A stretch of DNA of 27,277 nucleotides from JBARRO01 sp049644265 (lineage in GTDB: Bacteria; Bacteroidota; Ignavibacteria; UBA10030). The stretch spans positions 1 to 27,277 of the forward strand of contig JBARRO010000260.1 in the NCBI GenBank assembly GCA_049644265.1. The letters are read 5' to 3'. Positions 7,569 to 15,848 of the stretch are shown here, piece by piece. A model generated the notes under the pieces. The model saw only the letters and a program-made list of their open reading frames with translations, was not told where the DNA came from and ran no database searches. A program made the translations under genes and the position numbers. Position 1 is the first letter of the stretch. Each line of letters opens with the position of its first letter.

Positions 7569-8457
7569 TGCTGCCACTGTTTCCCGTATGTTCATGGATA
7601 GGAAGGTGCATCTGTTCCCCCAGCACACGATCGTATTTGGCCGGGACAAACGGTTCAAACCCCCCGCCATGGTGGAGCGTGATTTCCCCGAAATACACAC
7701 GGCCGTCAAACAGGAACAAATCGACCCTCGCAAAGACCATTCCCGCCGACAATGTCCTCGCCACCAGCAGCATTTCGTCGAGTGCGGCGGGGCGGGACAG
7801 GACTCGCCTCCCGAGCGGATACAGTGTCGTGAACGGCAACAGGTTCCAATTCAAGTCATAGAAATTCCGCGTGTGATGTGTGAACCGATCCAGATCAACC
7901 TGAATGTAACGCGGTTCACCGGAGAAGCAAAAAACCTTGTAATCGACCAGCGGATGATCCGGCGAATTCTCGAGGTACGTTTCGCAGAGAATTTTCGGAG
8001 GAATGTCCTTGTACTGGTATTCCTTACCTGTCTCGTAGTAGTTGGAATTCAGCCATCCCGCGAGCTTGCTTCTTGTCTCTTGAATGTTCAACGCTGCTTT
8101 GTTCCTGCAAATGATGTTCCAGGCCGAGCCATGATTTGCTTTCAGAACAAATGATTCGGGCAACCGTTCAAAGTCGACATCCTCTGCGCGGTCATACACA
8201 GCGATCGTCGGTACGAGGTACTTCGCATCGAGCACGTTGCTCACATACTCTTTCACGCGCACCTTGTCGGCAAGCAGGTGGGCATTCCCGTATCGATGGT
8301 TCATTTTCAACCAAATCGTCTTTTCGTTAAACGTCGTCGGGTGTTTTAAGTTCAGCAGTTTGGGAATCCTCCCGCATTTGAAATGAAGATAGTAATAGTA
8401 GAAAGAATTGTACGTTTTTTCACTGAGGGACCGTTTCACAAAAGCCTTCCAACTCAC
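7540..8457 (-). CDS. TupA-like ATP-grasp protein
   Basis: A 305-residue protein of the TupA-like ATP-grasp family. The N-terminus has the family segment LKHPTTFNEKTIWLK, with Y-x-x-Y-F/L aromatics before it. The core has FVLKANHGSAWNI (ATP-binding loop region) and DYKVFCFSGEPRYIQVD. The C-terminus has FARVDLFLFDGRVYFGEIT then GGGFEPF, the acidic Mg-ATP site. Start choice: the frame opens at a GTG at 8475, but GGAGAGGA stands at the right distance from a second GTG at 8457 that forms a GTGA overlap with the DUF362 stop, so I use 8457. ATP-grasp enzymes form amide or similar bonds. TupA is named from teichuronopeptide synthesis in alkaliphilic Bacillus, so joining an amino acid or peptide to a glycan carboxyl group is a reasonable but unproven guess. 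Confidence 0.87.
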   Translation of the reverse strand: MSWKAFVKRSLSEKTYNSFYYYYLHFKCGRIPKLLNLKHPTTFNEKTIWLKMNHRYGNAHLLADKVRVKEYVSNVLDAKYLVPTIAVYDRAEDVDFERLPESFVLKANHGSAWNIICRNKAALNIQETRSKLAGWLNSNYYETGKEYQYKDIPPKILCETYLENSPDHPLVDYKVFCFSGEPRYIQVDLDRFTHHTRNFYDLNWNLLPFTTLYPLGRRVLSRPAALDEMLLVARTLSAGMVFARVDLFLFDGRVYFGEITLHHGGGFEPFVPAKYDRVLGEQMHLPIHEHTGNSGSNESIRKNEI

Positions 8458-9890
8458 GGCAAATATCCTCTCCACCCGGTGGGCGGCAGGAACGGTCTCC
8501 CCAAGGCGCTTGCCACACCTTCGAGATTGATGTTCTTTCCGTCCTTACGGCAATCGACCGGGGCCGAGGGGTCAACCAACCGTGACCGTGTGACCGCGTG
8601 CTGCACCATGGGAATCTTCTTCGCATCAAACCCCATCAGCGCACACGCAGCGAGGTCGCCGCACACAAGGTTATCGCTAAACGCCACGACCCTGCTGTCT
8701 ACGCCGCTCGGGGAGAGGGGCCCTTCACCTTCACCTCCAACGACGCCGTCGATAAGGACGACGTGCTTTCGTTGCGTCGTTGTCTTCATGACGCCCTGCC
8801 GGTCCGCAAAATGCACGATCCGCAGAAGGTCCGCTGCCATACGCCACGCCGTGTCATTGCCGTGCCAGGCTCCCGCCCGAATCTTCCGGAACACCTTTCT
8901 TGCCACCCTCCTCCCGCTTTTGTCAAGCACCTCCAGGATGCCCGCCACTCCCCGCGGATATCGCCTTCTGTAGACAAAATCGTGAAATCGTGAGAGGGCG
9001 ACCTGCCAGCGCCCATCGTCCGGGTATTCATCGCCTTGAAGTTCCGGCGGTCCAAAGCGATGATGCGCCAGACTGTCCTTGTGTCCCACGCAGCCCACCA
9101 GACCTTTGATGCCAACCGTGATGCCGACTTTCTCATGAGTCTTGAGTTTCGGTACGCTGACAATCACGTCGGAAGCAAGCACCTCGTTGTTGAGCACATA
9201 ACGATGTTCGCGATGTCGATGAAAACCCTCTGTCCGATCGGGATTGTAGTCGGTAACGCGAAACTTCACAGTTTCATCGCTGTGGGAGAGTTCATCAAGC
9301 AGACTGTCTTCCCGGAGAACAACGGTGGTAGCGGAATTCTCATCGGCTTCACTCGAAGATCTGACATCACCGAGCGGACTCCGCGGAGCAATCAACAGGC
9401 GCAAATCTTTCGCGGTGATTCCTACGCCTTCACGCTTATAGAACTCCAGCACGGAGGAGGCCCGGGTGTCATCCAGCACCCGGTTCCATTCACAGGATTG
9501 CAGAGGCGCGTTGCCAAAAGAAATTGACCCGCCCGGTCCGGCCGCGATGAAAACATAATCGAGCACTGCGCGAATAACGGATCCGTGCGTGCATTTCCCG
9601 AGGAAGTCGTGCACCGATTCACCGGGCTTGCGATGATATACAAAATTGCAGAGGACGAAGACTTTCTGGCCCCGTCCGATGTACGTTCCCAGGGGATTCC
9701 ACCGGTTTGTTCCATAGTTCGCTGCATCGAGGCCGGCCTGCGATAGACAGTCACGAACAGCATGATACACAGGGTTCTCCTGCAAGGCGATGTGCTGGAA
9801 CGGATATTCCGGGAATCGTTCCGACGGTGAAAAGGATTCCGATGCGTCCGGATAGGACAATTTCCGGTCCTGGATTATCGAGACGAGCAC
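8454..9890 (-). CDS. DUF362 domain-containing protein
   Basis: A 478-residue protein starting at GTG 9890, with GGAG six bases upstream. The central signature of DUF362 proteins is clear: SDVIVSVPKLKTHEKVG (240-256) then VGIKGLVGCVGHKD (259-272) and AHHRFG (275-280). In well-known members a ferredoxin-like Cys cluster follows DUF362; here no C-x2-C-x2-C motif is present, so it is not the Fe-S fused type. No signal peptide or membrane helix is apparent. DUF362 genes occur in polysaccharide loci, but I know of no proven reaction. The gene sits between a GT2 gene and an ATP-grasp gene and overlaps the latter by 4 nt (GTGA), so the two probably act together. Confidence 0.85.
   Translation of the reverse strand: MLVSIIQDRKLSYPDASESFSPSERFPEYPFQHIALQENPVYHAVRDCLSQAGLDAANYGTNRWNPLGTYIGRGQKVFVLCNFVYHRKPGESVHDFLGKCTHGSVIRAVLDYVFIAAGPGGSISFGNAPLQSCEWNRVLDDTRASSVLEFYKREGVGITAKDLRLLIAPRSPLGDVRSSSEADENSATTVVLREDSLLDELSHSDETVKFRVTDYNPDRTEGFHRHREHRYVLNNEVLASDVIVSVPKLKTHEKVGITVGIKGLVGCVGHKDSLAHHRFGPPELQGDEYPDDGRWQVALSRFHDFVYRRRYPRGVAGILEVLDKSGRRVARKVFRKIRAGAWHGNDTAWRMAADLLRIVHFADRQGVMKTTTQRKHVVLIDGVVGGEGEGPLSPSGVDSRVVAFSDNLVCGDLAACALMGFDAKKIPMVQHAVTRSRLVDPSAPVDCRKDGKNINLEGVASALGRPFLPPTGWRGYLP
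8466..8473 (-). promoter_or_regulatory. Ribosome-binding site deciding the ATP-grasp gene start
   Basis: GGAGAGGA inside the 3' end of the DUF362 gene; the AGGA part ends 8 nt before GTG at 8457. The competing GTG at 8475 has no Shine-Dalgarno sequence upstream, so the downstream GTG with its GTGA overlap is favoured. Confidence 0.55.
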
Positions 9891-9908
9891 AGGCGGCTCC
9901 AGAAATTA

Positions 9909-10739
9909 TTAATCGGAATATCCCGGATCATAGCTTTTCACTCTTCCTTCCTTCAACATCCGGAAACCATACGTGTAGAAATAGTTGAGTGTCGCAAGCT
10001 GGAGCATGAAGTGACCAGTCCTCGCAAAAGTTTGTGCAAGCCTGCTCCCCCGAAACGCCGAATATCTTCGTTCAATCTCGCGGGTATTCTGATCACAAAT
10101 CTCCAACCATTTTCTGGAAAGCCCTTTTTGGTCCGTGTGTCTGCGAAATCCCGCGAGGAACCTGTGGGTATGCACGAATCTCGCCCCCTCTTTCATAAAC
10201 TTCAGGAACAAGTCGAGGTCGAAGCTGTATTGAAGCGAAGTATCGATTCCCCCGACAGACTCGTAAACACTTCTGGTAAAGAACGTCCCGGGCTGACTGA
10301 ACACGGGATTCATTTTCCACGAAATCCACCGGACGTGAGGCGGAACCTTGACTCTCTCCCGAACGCGGCCTTCCTCATCGATCACCACGTGATGGCCGAA
10401 GAGGAGAACCCTAGGCGACCCATCGAATGCCCGGACCACATTCTCAATGGCGCCCGGCAAGAGCACGTCGTCCGAGTTAAGGTACGTCATCAGCTCGCCC
10501 GTTGCCCGCCTGAAACCCTTCGCAATCGCTTGGGGCTGGCCTTCATCACGCTCGGAACACCAATATGAACATTCCTTGCCGAATTCTTTGATGATCTCCA
10601 CGCTTCCGTCGGTTGAGCCCCCGTCCACAACAATCAGTTGTTTGCGGGGATACTGCTGGTCGACAACCGATTGAAGTGTGGCGCGAAGATACTTCGCCTG
10701 GTTGTAGCTCGGCACAACAACTGAGACCGTTGGTTCCAC
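9909..10739 (-). CDS. GT2-family glycosyltransferase
   Basis: An inverting GT-A glycosyltransferase of about 276 residues. It has PTVSVVVPSYNQAKYL at the N-terminus, IVVDGGSTDGS with the nucleotide-binding Asp, and the D-x-D-like YLNSDDVLL motif. SQPGTFF and an acceptor-side FDLDLFLKF segment lie in the second half. Start choice: the frame is open up to a TTG at 10760 that overlaps the wzy stop (TTGA). However, a perfect Shine-Dalgarno sequence GGAGGTGA lies inside that extension, eight bases before a GTG at 10739, so I prefer GTG. The length is that of a single-domain enzyme. The donor sugar is unknown. An 18-nt gap separates it from the DUF362 gene. Confidence 0.92.
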   Translation of the reverse strand: MEPTVSVVVPSYNQAKYLRATLQSVVDQQYPRKQLIVVDGGSTDGSVEIIKEFGKECSYWCSERDEGQPQAIAKGFRRATGELMTYLNSDDVLLPGAIENVVRAFDGSPRVLLFGHHVVIDEEGRVRERVKVPPHVRWISWKMNPVFSQPGTFFTRSVYESVGGIDTSLQYSFDLDLFLKFMKEGARFVHTHRFLAGFRRHTDQKGLSRKWLEICDQNTREIERRYSAFRGSRLAQTFARTGHFMLQLATLNYFYTYGFRMLKEGRVKSYDPGYSD

Positions 10740-10744
10740 CCGTG

Positions 10745-10752
10745 TCACCTCC
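10745..10752 (-). promoter_or_regulatory. Strong Shine-Dalgarno sequence for the GT2 gene
   Basis: GGAGGTGA, a full 8-base match to the 16S anti-Shine-Dalgarno, located 8 nt (counted from GGAGG) before GTG at 10739. It lies just after the wzy stop region and decides the GT2 start in favour of GTG over the upstream TTG at 10760. Confidence 0.7.
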
Positions 10753-10756
10753 GGAT

Positions 10757-12049
10757 TCAAGAACCGGCGTCCACAGGAGACGCTTCAGCAGCGTTCGCCG
10801 TCGCCGAGGAGAGTCTTCTGACGACTCCCAGGAAAAAAAACGTGAACGCGAAGTAGACGGGCGGACCTTGAATCAATGGCTCGCCCATGTAAGCAAAAGC
10901 AATCGCAATCCCGATGCAGAGTATGGCGACCCGAAGCGACTTGGGAAGCGCAAGATTGCGTATCGCATCACGAAAGTACTTCACATGTCGCACCTGGAAC
11001 GCGACCAGAGGAAACAGCGGCAAGATTCCCCCCAACCTCACCACATCAAGCCAGAGGTTATGAAAACTGGTCAATCCGAATTCGGGCGGGACCGTCAGAC
11101 CTCCGAATGGATAGGAGAGCGCGTTCGACAAGCCGTACAACCACATGTCGTAGCGAACCGATCCCAGACCGCCCTCTCCGAACCTTGTCATCAAACCTGC
11201 GAGGAGCTCGACGATCCCGCTCGTCGCAATGAGATAGGCAAACGCTCCCGACCCGATGACCCCGAAAACAATCAGCGGTTTGAGTATGGTACCGATCTTA
11301 TCGGTTTTGGACAAATAGAAAACGACTCCGCCGAGTTCCACAGCGAGCAGAATAAATGGCGTGCGGTTGCTCAGGATGACGTCGAGCATGATCGCAAGAG
11401 TCCCTGCAACAGCAAGTAATGCACCGAGGTTTCTCATTTGCTTCCGGTCCCACTCCATGAGCTTTCGGTACAGCACCATGGGGAGCAGCCCGATGACGAG
11501 GTTGGTGAACATTCCCACCATGGCAACACCCATGGTGTAGCTGTCGGAGTTCGGGTCATCGATCCAGTAATTCCGGACGCTCCGGTTCAGGATGACCTGC
11601 TCGATATCACCCTCCTGGAACAGCGTGTTCAGACTCAACGCCGAAAATGCCAGCAACCCAAGAGAAAATGCAACGAACACAACGAGAGCATTCATCGGCC
11701 AGGCCGGGAGCTTTTTGAACGGGAAATGAAATCCCGCGGCGTAGGCCACCACAAACAGGAAAATCCCCTGAGCAAAGAATTTGAAATCCAGTGTTTGTTC
11801 GCCTCGCAGGAGGGCGATGGCATTCCACAAGGCAAGGAAGAGGATCAGCTGGACCGTATCACGATCGAGTATTTGCTTCTCCCCTTTGAGGGTGAACGCG
11901 AGGGCCAGGAACAGAGCGATGGAGAGCTTGGGAATACTCAGGCCGAGAACAAAGAACAGAAGGCAGACAAGAGCATAGAGTCTGAGCTCTCGTACAGACC
12001 GCCCTGTCAGCACACCCGGGTAGGCACTTGCCGTTCGAACAAGTTCCAT
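10757..12049 (-). CDS. wzy: Wzy-like O-antigen/polysaccharide polymerase
   Basis: A membrane protein of 430 residues from the ATG at 12049, four bases after the preceding stop; a longer frame to 12202 would overlap the GT4 gene by about 150 nt and gives non-membrane sequence. About 10-12 hydrophobic segments are visible, for example LRLYALVCLLFFVLGLSI (early) and VYFAFTFFFLGVV (last). A long loop before the final third contains GSVRYDMWLYG, YPFGG and SFHNLWLDVVRLGG, the R-x-x-W / G-G / H-N pattern of the Wzy/WaaL polymerase-ligase fold. Neighbouring wzx makes polymerase more likely than ligase, but sequence alone does not separate the two. It would join repeat units on the periplasmic side. 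Confidence 0.84.
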   Translation of the reverse strand: MELVRTASAYPGVLTGRSVRELRLYALVCLLFFVLGLSIPKLSIALFLALAFTLKGEKQILDRDTVQLILFLALWNAIALLRGEQTLDFKFFAQGIFLFVVAYAAGFHFPFKKLPAWPMNALVVFVAFSLGLLAFSALSLNTLFQEGDIEQVILNRSVRNYWIDDPNSDSYTMGVAMVGMFTNLVIGLLPMVLYRKLMEWDRKQMRNLGALLAVAGTLAIMLDVILSNRTPFILLAVELGGVVFYLSKTDKIGTILKPLIVFGVIGSGAFAYLIATSGIVELLAGLMTRFGEGGLGSVRYDMWLYGLSNALSYPFGGLTVPPEFGLTSFHNLWLDVVRLGGILPLFPLVAFQVRHVKYFRDAIRNLALPKSLRVAILCIGIAIAFAYMGEPLIQGPPVYFAFTFFFLGVVRRLSSATANAAEASPVDAGS

Positions 12050-12053
12050 GGCG

Positions 12054-13166
12054 TCATCGGCCCCGCGATGTTCGTTGAAGAATCCTTTTGTACACGCTTT
12101 TCGTTTCAGATGCCATCTTGTTCCAGGAAAATTTCTTAAGCCGGCGGTACCCTTCCCGGGCCAGTTCCCTGCGAAGAGAAGCATTGGAGAGCACACGTCC
12201 AACAGCCCGCTGCATGTCTCCGGCGTCGTCGGGCGAAAAATACCGGGCCGCTCTGCCCGCCACTTCCGGAAGTGAACCTCCTTTGCTCGCTACGACAGGA
12301 CACCCGGCCGCAAACGCTTCCAGGACGGGAAGCCCGAATCCTTCATAGTGTGAAGGAAACACGAATACCACCGCTCTTCGATAGCATTCGGCAAGTTCAT
12401 CATCGGAAACCGGCCGACGCTGCACTCTTCCGGTAACACCACACTCCCGAATGATCTCCTCTTCCACGGAAGTGAACGGACCGCCGCCGGCGCAGACAAT
12501 ATACAGCGATTTGTCCTCGGAAAGAAGCGGCGCCACCGCCCGGAGGAATCCTTCGAAATTTTTATAGCCTTCCCTCTTCCCCACGAACAAAAGATAGCGC
12601 TCCGGCAGCTCGATGCTCAATTCATGCGGCGGTCTCGGTGTGTATCCCAGATGGACCACGTGCACTTTTGCGGGGTCGATGCCATGATACCGGACCAGGT
12701 CATCCTTGGTGCTCTGCGAAATTGCAATAACCGCGGCCGCCTTGGTAGCGAGGAGTCGCTTCGATTGCACAAGGGGATCACCGGCTCCGGCATCAGCGCT
12801 GAATCGTTCGTGGATCATGTCATAGACCGTGAGCACAAACGGTTTGCTGCCGATAAAGGGTAGAAAATATTCATCATAGTACGTGGGATGAAAAATATCG
12901 AACAGACCCTGATGGAGGAGCCGAATGGTTGCGGGTTTGTTGAGCATCTTGAACAATCTGGCTTTCCCGCGGAAGTTCCACACTCCCAACGTACGGGCAT
13001 TCGAAAGCTTTGACGATACCAGGTAGGGAGATGCGGTAACACGCGCACTGATTTCAACGATGCAGGCCGGGTCACTCCGCAACTCCTTCGCGAGTTCGAC
13101 GAAGTAACGGGAAATTCCGCCAAATTTCTGCAACGAAAATATCTGATGGTCGAACAGGATTCTCAT
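12054..13166 (-). CDS. GT4-family glycosyltransferase
   Basis: A retaining GT-B glycosyltransferase of 370 residues. The upstream extension to 13247 is rejected because it lies inside wzx and has no homology; MRILFDHQIFS with the ATGA overlap is the natural start. The N-terminal domain has QKFGGISRYFVELAKEL (14-30), typical of mannosyl/rhamnosyl-type GT4 enzymes. The C-terminal domain shows LLFVGKREGYKNF and FPSHYEGFGLPVLEAFAAG with the E-x7-E motif, then PVVASKGGSLPEVAG. It would add one sugar to the lipid-linked unit at the cytoplasmic membrane face. The donor cannot be told from sequence. It is coupled to wzx and followed after 4 nt by the polymerase gene, so it is part of the assembly block. 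Confidence 0.91.
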   Translation of the reverse strand: MRILFDHQIFSLQKFGGISRYFVELAKELRSDPACIVEISARVTASPYLVSSKLSNARTLGVWNFRGKARLFKMLNKPATIRLLHQGLFDIFHPTYYDEYFLPFIGSKPFVLTVYDMIHERFSADAGAGDPLVQSKRLLATKAAAVIAISQSTKDDLVRYHGIDPAKVHVVHLGYTPRPPHELSIELPERYLLFVGKREGYKNFEGFLRAVAPLLSEDKSLYIVCAGGGPFTSVEEEIIRECGVTGRVQRRPVSDDELAECYRRAVVFVFPSHYEGFGLPVLEAFAAGCPVVASKGGSLPEVAGRAARYFSPDDAGDMQRAVGRVLSNASLRRELAREGYRRLKKFSWNKMASETKSVYKRILQRTSRGR

Positions 13167-14539
13167 CGGTCGAAGATCCCCCGGGCGGTTCCGCTCAGGA
13201 TCTTCCGATATTGAATCGGCTGAATAATGGACGCCGGCAACAGGCAAAGAACCGTTGCAAGGATCACTCCGGAACTTCCCATCCCCAGGTCTCGTGCGAG
13301 GAATATCGCCAGCGGGATGTTAACAAGTGCTGCGGTCACGGCAAGGATGAGCTGAAGTCGGATCTTGCTCACGCCGTTAAGGAAAAAGGAGTAGATATTG
13401 TTCCAGCCGCTTTGGACAGTAAACAGCGCCATGAGGGCTGTCAGCGTGAACGGAATTTCGACCGTGCTCCCGGCGAGTAATCGGTACGCCGGCTGCGAGC
13501 CGACGACCAGCACGATGACACCGAGGATGGACAAGAACCACACCTGCGTTGCACCCCGGTTCGCTTTTCGAATCCATTCCACATCGCCTTTGACAAACGA
13601 ATCCGTGAACGCAGACCACAGGGGACCAAAGGCAATACGCATGATAAGGCCAATGACCGTAAAGTATTTGAAGGCGACACTGAAGGGGGTCACCTCCCTG
13701 GGCCCGAGAACCTGTGTGATGACCATGTTCTGGGTGGAAAAAATAACAATCACGCTCACCTGCAGAACGAAGAACTGGACTCCAAGAGACATGAGTTTCC
13801 GGGCAAGTGAAAAATCGACGTAACGAGGCGCAGGCGAGAAGGCACGGTATCGCCGCCGGTAGAAATACACGCTTACCGCGAAGGCGAGAAGGACCGGAGG
13901 AACGCTCATCAGCATCGCAAGCGCATACAACGATCGGCCGGATTGCATAAAGAGTAACGGCATGCCGACAAGCGACACAAGCGTCGCACCCACAGACATG
14001 ACGTTTCCGAAGGCAGGCCGCTGGTCCGCGGCAAATACGCTATTGAGGACATTCAGGATGAACTTCGCACAAAAGAGCCCAAACAGCCATACCACCAAAG
14101 TCTTGAGTTCCTGCGATTGCAGCGCCGAGGTATTGAGCACCGTCGACCAGTCCACAAAGTGGTTGGCGACAAGGAAGCACAACATAAATATCAGCGCGAT
14201 AAACGACAGGATCGCATAGGTCGTACTCACATACGTCCGTCCGAGACGGTCGTCGTTGGTTGCGATCGATGCTCCCAGTTTGTTCCGTAAGCCATCGCTG
14301 AGTCCCACGTCGAGCACGTTGAACCACGTGAATACCGAACTCAGCGTTATCCAGACTCCGTACTGCACGTCCCCCAGGTACTCAATCGTTACACGCACAA
14401 GGATCAAATTCGCTGCAACGCTCAGAACCTGAACGAGCAATGTCGCGGCAACGTTTTTTTTCAACAACGCGGTTCGCTGACCGCCTTTGTTGATATAGGC
14501 GATCAGCGCTCCAAGGGGATTTGTCGACATCGCGGTCAC
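13163..14539 (-). CDS. wzx: Wzx-like oligosaccharide flippase (MOP superfamily)
   Basis: An integral membrane protein of about 458 residues with roughly 12 hydrophobic segments spread over the whole length, such as VAATLLVQVLSVAANLILV near the start and VILATVLCLLPASI near the end. The early loop RVTIEYLGDVQYGVW matches the first helices of polysaccharide exporters (Y-L-G-x-x-x-Y-G-x-W), and DVGLSDGLRNKLG is also typical. It would flip the undecaprenyl-linked repeat unit across the inner membrane. Start choice: GTG at 14539 overlaps the previous stop (GTGA), while ATG at 14530 lies five bases after it; neither has a clear Shine-Dalgarno sequence. The stop overlaps the next start by ATGA. Confidence 0.9.
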   Translation of the reverse strand: MTAMSTNPLGALIAYINKGGQRTALLKKNVAATLLVQVLSVAANLILVRVTIEYLGDVQYGVWITLSSVFTWFNVLDVGLSDGLRNKLGASIATNDDRLGRTYVSTTYAILSFIALIFMLCFLVANHFVDWSTVLNTSALQSQELKTLVVWLFGLFCAKFILNVLNSVFAADQRPAFGNVMSVGATLVSLVGMPLLFMQSGRSLYALAMLMSVPPVLLAFAVSVYFYRRRYRAFSPAPRYVDFSLARKLMSLGVQFFVLQVSVIVIFSTQNMVITQVLGPREVTPFSVAFKYFTVIGLIMRIAFGPLWSAFTDSFVKGDVEWIRKANRGATQVWFLSILGVIVLVVGSQPAYRLLAGSTVEIPFTLTALMALFTVQSGWNNIYSFFLNGVSKIRLQLILAVTAALVNIPLAIFLARDLGMGSSGVILATVLCLLPASIIQPIQYRKILSGTARGIFDR

Positions 14540-15810
14540 AGCCGTGAGTGGACGGATTTTTCGTTCCTGGTCAACGGCACGTCCTCTTTCCGCCAGCGAA
14601 GCCCCGGCGCAATGCGATTCATGATTGCTTCGGCGGGATTTCCGCTGGGGAACACGTGCTCTTCCAGGAATCGCCTCCTGTCGGCGTCGGTAATGCGGCT
14701 GTTCAGGGGAGCCTCGAAGGAGTCCATCGGAGTGGCAATGTTGAGGTTCAGATAGTGCGGAGGGAGCGTGAGGAATTTATCCCAGCGAAGAATGAACACG
14801 TCCTTCCCGAGAATGATTGCGTTGATGATCGCTGTGGAAATTGTCCCAAACACGAAGGAGCAGTAATACAACACCGTGTCGAGGTCGGCCCGATGGACAA
14901 CAATGACGGAGTCATCAGCGACGATGGTCTCCGGAATCGTGGTCGGATGAAGCTTGACAACCAGGCGAAGGCCCATGCTCCTGCACTTCTCCGAGAGCCG
15001 GCGAATCGTCTCATTCCGGTGAGCGAGGGTAAACCCCTTCATGCCCGTTTCCGGGAAGCTGTCCTCGATATACACTGCGTACGGGGTACCGGATTCCACA
15101 ACCGTCCGAATCCGCTCCGGAAGATCTTCCTTCCGAAGGTTCCTCCCATCGGCGGCCAGTTTCGTCCGATAGAGACGGAAGTGACCGACGGCGTCAACGT
15201 CCTTGTAGCCCAGAGACTGATAGTATTCACGGAAATACAGGGAGGGGACAAAACAATAGTCATGATGAAGCTCGTCGGCCTTCAAGGGATAGTACGATGC
15301 CGTCGGCTTGAAGATGTAGGATGTAAAGACTTTCAGCACATTGACAGGGTTGAACCTTCCCGTCCGCATGAGAATGGAGCAATAATTGACCAGGGCGAAG
15401 AGATAAAATTTAACGTTCCGCCCGCGGACAAGATATTTTTGCGTGAACGTCAGAGTCACCGAGCTCTTATCCTCTTCCCTGTAGGCGTGTTCGCCGTGCA
15501 TGAGGAACGCGGTTTTGATACCCAGGAAACGGCACCCCAGCACCAGGACACGGTCAAAAAAATGCGTGGTATTCAGGCTGAAGACGATGTCGGGTTTTTC
15601 CTGCTGCAGAATCTTCAAGAAGAAGAATGTGTGGTAAAACCGAAAATCAAAGCAGCGGATACCTGCGACAACTTCGGTGGGCGGGCATTGCCCCCGAAAC
15701 GATCCGAGATGTACAAGCCGGAAGTCCACCTGGAGTTTTTCCAGGTGCTCCTTCAAAGGCAGGAAATTGTCTATCCCTAACGTCCAATAATCAAAGAATA
15801 TCGCCTTCAT
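14536..15810 (-). CDS. Putative GT-B-like glycosyltransferase of the surface glycan (candidate nonulosonate transferase)
   Basis: A 424-residue protein I cannot place in a family with certainty. The N-terminal half has alternating hydrophobic strands and an FLMHGEHAY segment (103-110). The C-terminal half has VVKLHPTT (284-291) followed by FGTISTAIINAIILGKDVF. A K-L-H-P motif then a G-[ST]-x-S/T-helix-G-K pattern is seen in GT-B transferases of the CDP-glycerol/polysialyltransferase-like group, several of which use CMP- or CDP-linked donors. It follows the sugar-tailoring block and directly precedes wzx, with which it overlaps (GTGA). I infer that it is a glycosyltransferase and, by context, the best candidate to transfer the nonulosonic acid. 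GAGGG just upstream of the ATG supports the start. No signal peptide is seen. Confidence 0.6.
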   Translation of the reverse strand: MKAIFFDYWTLGIDNFLPLKEHLEKLQVDFRLVHLGSFRGQCPPTEVVAGIRCFDFRFYHTFFFLKILQQEKPDIVFSLNTTHFFDRVLVLGCRFLGIKTAFLMHGEHAYREEDKSSVTLTFTQKYLVRGRNVKFYLFALVNYCSILMRTGRFNPVNVLKVFTSYIFKPTASYYPLKADELHHDYCFVPSLYFREYYQSLGYKDVDAVGHFRLYRTKLAADGRNLRKEDLPERIRTVVESGTPYAVYIEDSFPETGMKGFTLAHRNETIRRLSEKCRSMGLRLVVKLHPTTIPETIVADDSVIVVHRADLDTVLYYCSFVFGTISTAIINAIILGKDVFILRWDKFLTLPPHYLNLNIATPMDSFEAPLNSRITDADRRRFLEEHVFPSGNPAEAIMNRIAPGLRWRKEDVPLTRNEKSVHSRL

Positions 15811-15848
15811 CGACCCTCATAGACTCTGTCTCCGAGACTCCGTGCCAT

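Noticed and set aside
14548..15780. Long plus-strand open frame of 410 codons antisense to the GT-B-like transferase gene
   Set aside because: It mirrors the codon pattern of the minus-strand gene, its protein lacks any recognisable motif, and the minus-strand frame has coupled neighbours and a ribosome-binding site.
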